DNA of 40,469 nucleotides from positions 1 to 40,469 of the forward strand of contig JBKPIY010000075.1 in the NCBI GenBank assembly GCA_046730475.1. The letters are read 5' to 3'. A program made the position numbers and the translations under genes. Under the pieces are notes generated by a model that was not told the DNA's origin, made no database searches, and saw only the letters and a list, made by a program, of their open reading frames with translations. Position 1 is the first letter of the stretch. Each line of letters begins with the position of its first letter. The DNA is from JBKPIY01 sp046730475. GTDB taxonomy: Bacteria > Actinomycetota > Thermoleophilia > Solirubrobacterales > 70-9. Positions 39,282 to 40,469 of this stretch are shown here, piece after piece.

Positions 39282-39707
39282 TCAGTCGGCCTTCAGCGCC
39301 GCGCGGGCCCGATCCACCTCGCGGGCGAGCTCCCCGTGGTCCTCAATGGCGGACTCAGTCGTGTAGGCCGGTGACTCGCCATCCTTGATCAGCCGATCGG
39401 CGAGGATCACACCGCGCGGGTTGACCACTGCCAGATCCTCCAGCTCCCGCGCGAGAGTGAGGATCAGTGCCTGGTTTTCTCTGATCGCCAGCCGTTGTAC
39501 GCGGAGGTTCGCGTTGAAGAACGAGGCCCGGGGCCGCCGAGCTTCCACGACGAGCTTTCTGAGCGCCTTGGCGCTCTGCGCCCGGTGGCGCGCGCTCAGC
39601 AATTGCTCGGCCCTCATCTTGCCCCGGCCGCTGTCGGGCGAGAGTTCACCCGTCAGCAGGCGGTCGTCGAGGGAGCGCTTACTGAAGAGATCGGTGAGCC
39701 AGCTCAC
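39282..39707 (-). CDS. Hypothetical cytosolic protein, 141 aa
   Basis: Not recognised. It starts VSWLTDLFSKRSLDDRLLTG, has a basic helical middle (KMRAEQLLSARHRAQSAKAL) and ends in an acidic helix (EDHGELAREVDRARAALKAD). No signal or membrane segment. The GTG at 39707 has TAGCGT 6 nt upstream on the minus strand, a leaderless layout. It may be a DNA-associated small protein, but nothing proves it. Confidence 0.6.
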   Translation of the reverse strand: MSWLTDLFSKRSLDDRLLTGELSPDSGRGKMRAEQLLSARHRAQSAKALRKLVVEARRPRASFFNANLRVQRLAIRENQALILTLARELEDLAVVNPRGVILADRLIKDGESPAYTTESAIEDHGELAREVDRARAALKAD

Positions 39708-39713
39708 GGGGGG

Positions 39714-39719
39714 ACGCTA
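39714..39719 (-). promoter_or_regulatory. -10 element, leaderless start
   Basis: TAGCGT on the minus strand, 6 nt before GTG 39707. Confidence 0.4.
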
Positions 39720-39986
39720 GCGCCCTTGGTCGCCCAGCGAACGGGTGTCGTGCGGTCGTCAGGTGCTGACTGGCGCACCGACTGGCGTGCCGCCTCGTCG
39801 CCTTGCCCTCGGTTACCTCGGCGAAGATGGCGATGGGCCCCTCGATCTCAGCCCCGCTCCCCCGGCCACGCGCGTGGATGCGGCCGCTGCCGAGGACCCG
39901 GTCGCTCTGCCATCGCTTCGACATCCCCGCGCCCCGCAACGGAGATTCGTGCAGCGGGAGTTGGAGGCGGTGGCGCTCTGATCCGC

Positions 39987-40079
39987 CTAAATGCGCCTGC
40001 GCCCTCCGACAAAGCTCCGAAAGAGCCAAATCGCCAGCAAGACCAGGACGATGAGAATGAGAAGGCCGACGATGGACAT
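39987..40079 (-). CDS. Tiny membrane peptide, 30 aa
   Basis: ATG 40079 follows AGGAGGA with 3 nt spacing, one of the strongest Shine-Dalgarno sequences in the window. The product is one hydrophobic helix (VGLLILIVLVLLAIWLF, residues 4-20) with a basic C-terminal tail (GGRRRI). It resembles the class of tiny bacterial membrane peptides. The 267 bp between it and the upstream end of the 141-aa gene (39720-39986) hold nothing I can recognise. Confidence 0.65.
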   Translation of the reverse strand: MSIVGLLILIVLVLLAIWLFRSFVGGRRRI

Positions 40080-40179
40080 CCGTCCTCCTGCGTTTCGCGG
40101 AACCCCCTGCGCTCAACTAGGTATCCGGGAAGCGAGACGCCGAAACCCCGGGTATCCGGCAGACCCGAAAGGAGCCGAG

Positions 40180-40185
40180 TAAGGT
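40180..40185 (+). promoter_or_regulatory. -10 element, leaderless start
   Basis: TAAGGT, 7 nt before GTG 40193. Upstream, GGTATCCGG is repeated at 40120 and 40151. Confidence 0.45.
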
Positions 40186-40192
40186 CTGCTCG

Positions 40193-40469
40193 GTGAACGA
40201 CTCCCAAGCATCGTCGTTCGGATCTCGGGACGAGCGCTTGGCCTACAACGAAGCCCACTCCCGGCGCCTCAACGAGAAAAAGGCCGAGTGGGCGCGCGAC
40301 GGGTTTCTGGTGGCCGGGTTCCGATGTGAGTGCTTCCAGCCGGACTGCCGTGATCGCATCCAGCTGTCGAGCGACGACTGGAAGAGGGTTCGCTCCCGGC
40401 CGAACCGCTTCGGGGTGGTGCCGGGGCACCATAGGGCCGACGTCGAGACCGTGGTCGAGGAGTATCCGC
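40193..40469 (+). CDS. Cysteine-containing protein, partial (cut by window end)
   Basis: A GTG opens a frame that runs off the window after 92 codons. It begins VNDSQASSFGSRDERLAYNE, then LNEKKAEWARDG, the FRCECFQPDC cysteine cluster (C-x-C-x4-C, about residues 47-53), and SRPNRFGVVPGHH with two His. This could be a small zinc site. I have the impression of a recurrent small protein in related genomes but cannot name a family. TAAGGT 7 nt upstream supports the start. Confidence 0.6.
   Translation, partial: MNDSQASSFGSRDERLAYNEAHSRRLNEKKAEWARDGFLVAGFRCECFQPDCRDRIQLSSDDWKRVRSRPNRFGVVPGHHRADVETVVEEYP

Noticed and set aside
39679..40116. Minus-strand frame of 145 codons
   Set aside because: Arg/His/Ser-rich with no SD; it overlaps the better supported 30-aa peptide and the 141-aa gene.
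39848..40432. Minus-strand frame of 194 codons
   Set aside because: Antisense to the plus-strand gene beginning at 40193, which has the cysteine cluster and a promoter hexamer.

Overview
The window is very GC-rich DNA, mostly tightly packed, from a bacterium of the Actinomycetota. The order infC-rpmI-rplT-SpoU methyltransferase-pheS-pheT-argC-argJ-argB-argD is the actinobacterial order. c-di-AMP riboswitches sit in front of cell-wall hydrolases, and many starts look leaderless. I infer a deep-branching class such as Thermoleophilia, but no rRNA or other decisive marker is present.

Left part (1-7.5 kb): single genes and short units. They are a small unknown protein, a two-TM channel with an aberrant selectivity filter, a metallo-hydrolase, a basic low-complexity protein behind a stress-sigma-type promoter, a molybdopterin oxidoreductase, a VOC protein, two GNAT acetyltransferases, a rhodanese and a secreted M23 peptidase. 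The M23 gene is read leftward from a c-di-AMP riboswitch through a 31-codon leader ORF.

Core part (7.5-33.9 kb): thrS; a leader with a 10-codon ORF and interleaved stems; infC-rpmI-rplT; a terminator; then an overlapping operon of methyltransferase-pheS-pheT-argCJBD. argF, argR and argH are not present. A small membrane protein and a class E-type sortase lie between argD and argG. Next come a LysR regulator with divergent tiny ORFs, a second c-di-AMP riboswitch before an Rpf-like hydrolase, a ferritin-like protein, sixA, dnaE, a Cys-rich protein, nfo and gltX (start codons one base apart), an HDOD-LuxR fusion, VanZ and an Rrf2 regulator.

Right part (33.9-40.5 kb): an accessory region. It has a gene-free 424 bp stretch with a 20-bp direct repeat, small zinc-ribbon and unknown genes in overlapping order, a frameshifted gene, a secreted small protein, three tandem SnoaL-like genes (the first broken), a phage remnant (terminase large subunit without its ATPase half, plus HNH nuclease), a secreted RTX-repeat protein, an unknown cytosolic protein, a 30-residue membrane peptide and a Cys-containing gene cut by the window end.

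A recurring theme is a TANNNT or CAGNAT hexamer 6-8 nt before the start codon, with no Shine-Dalgarno sequence, which predicts leaderless transcripts for about a dozen genes. In two cases the hexamer includes the stop codon of the upstream arginine gene.
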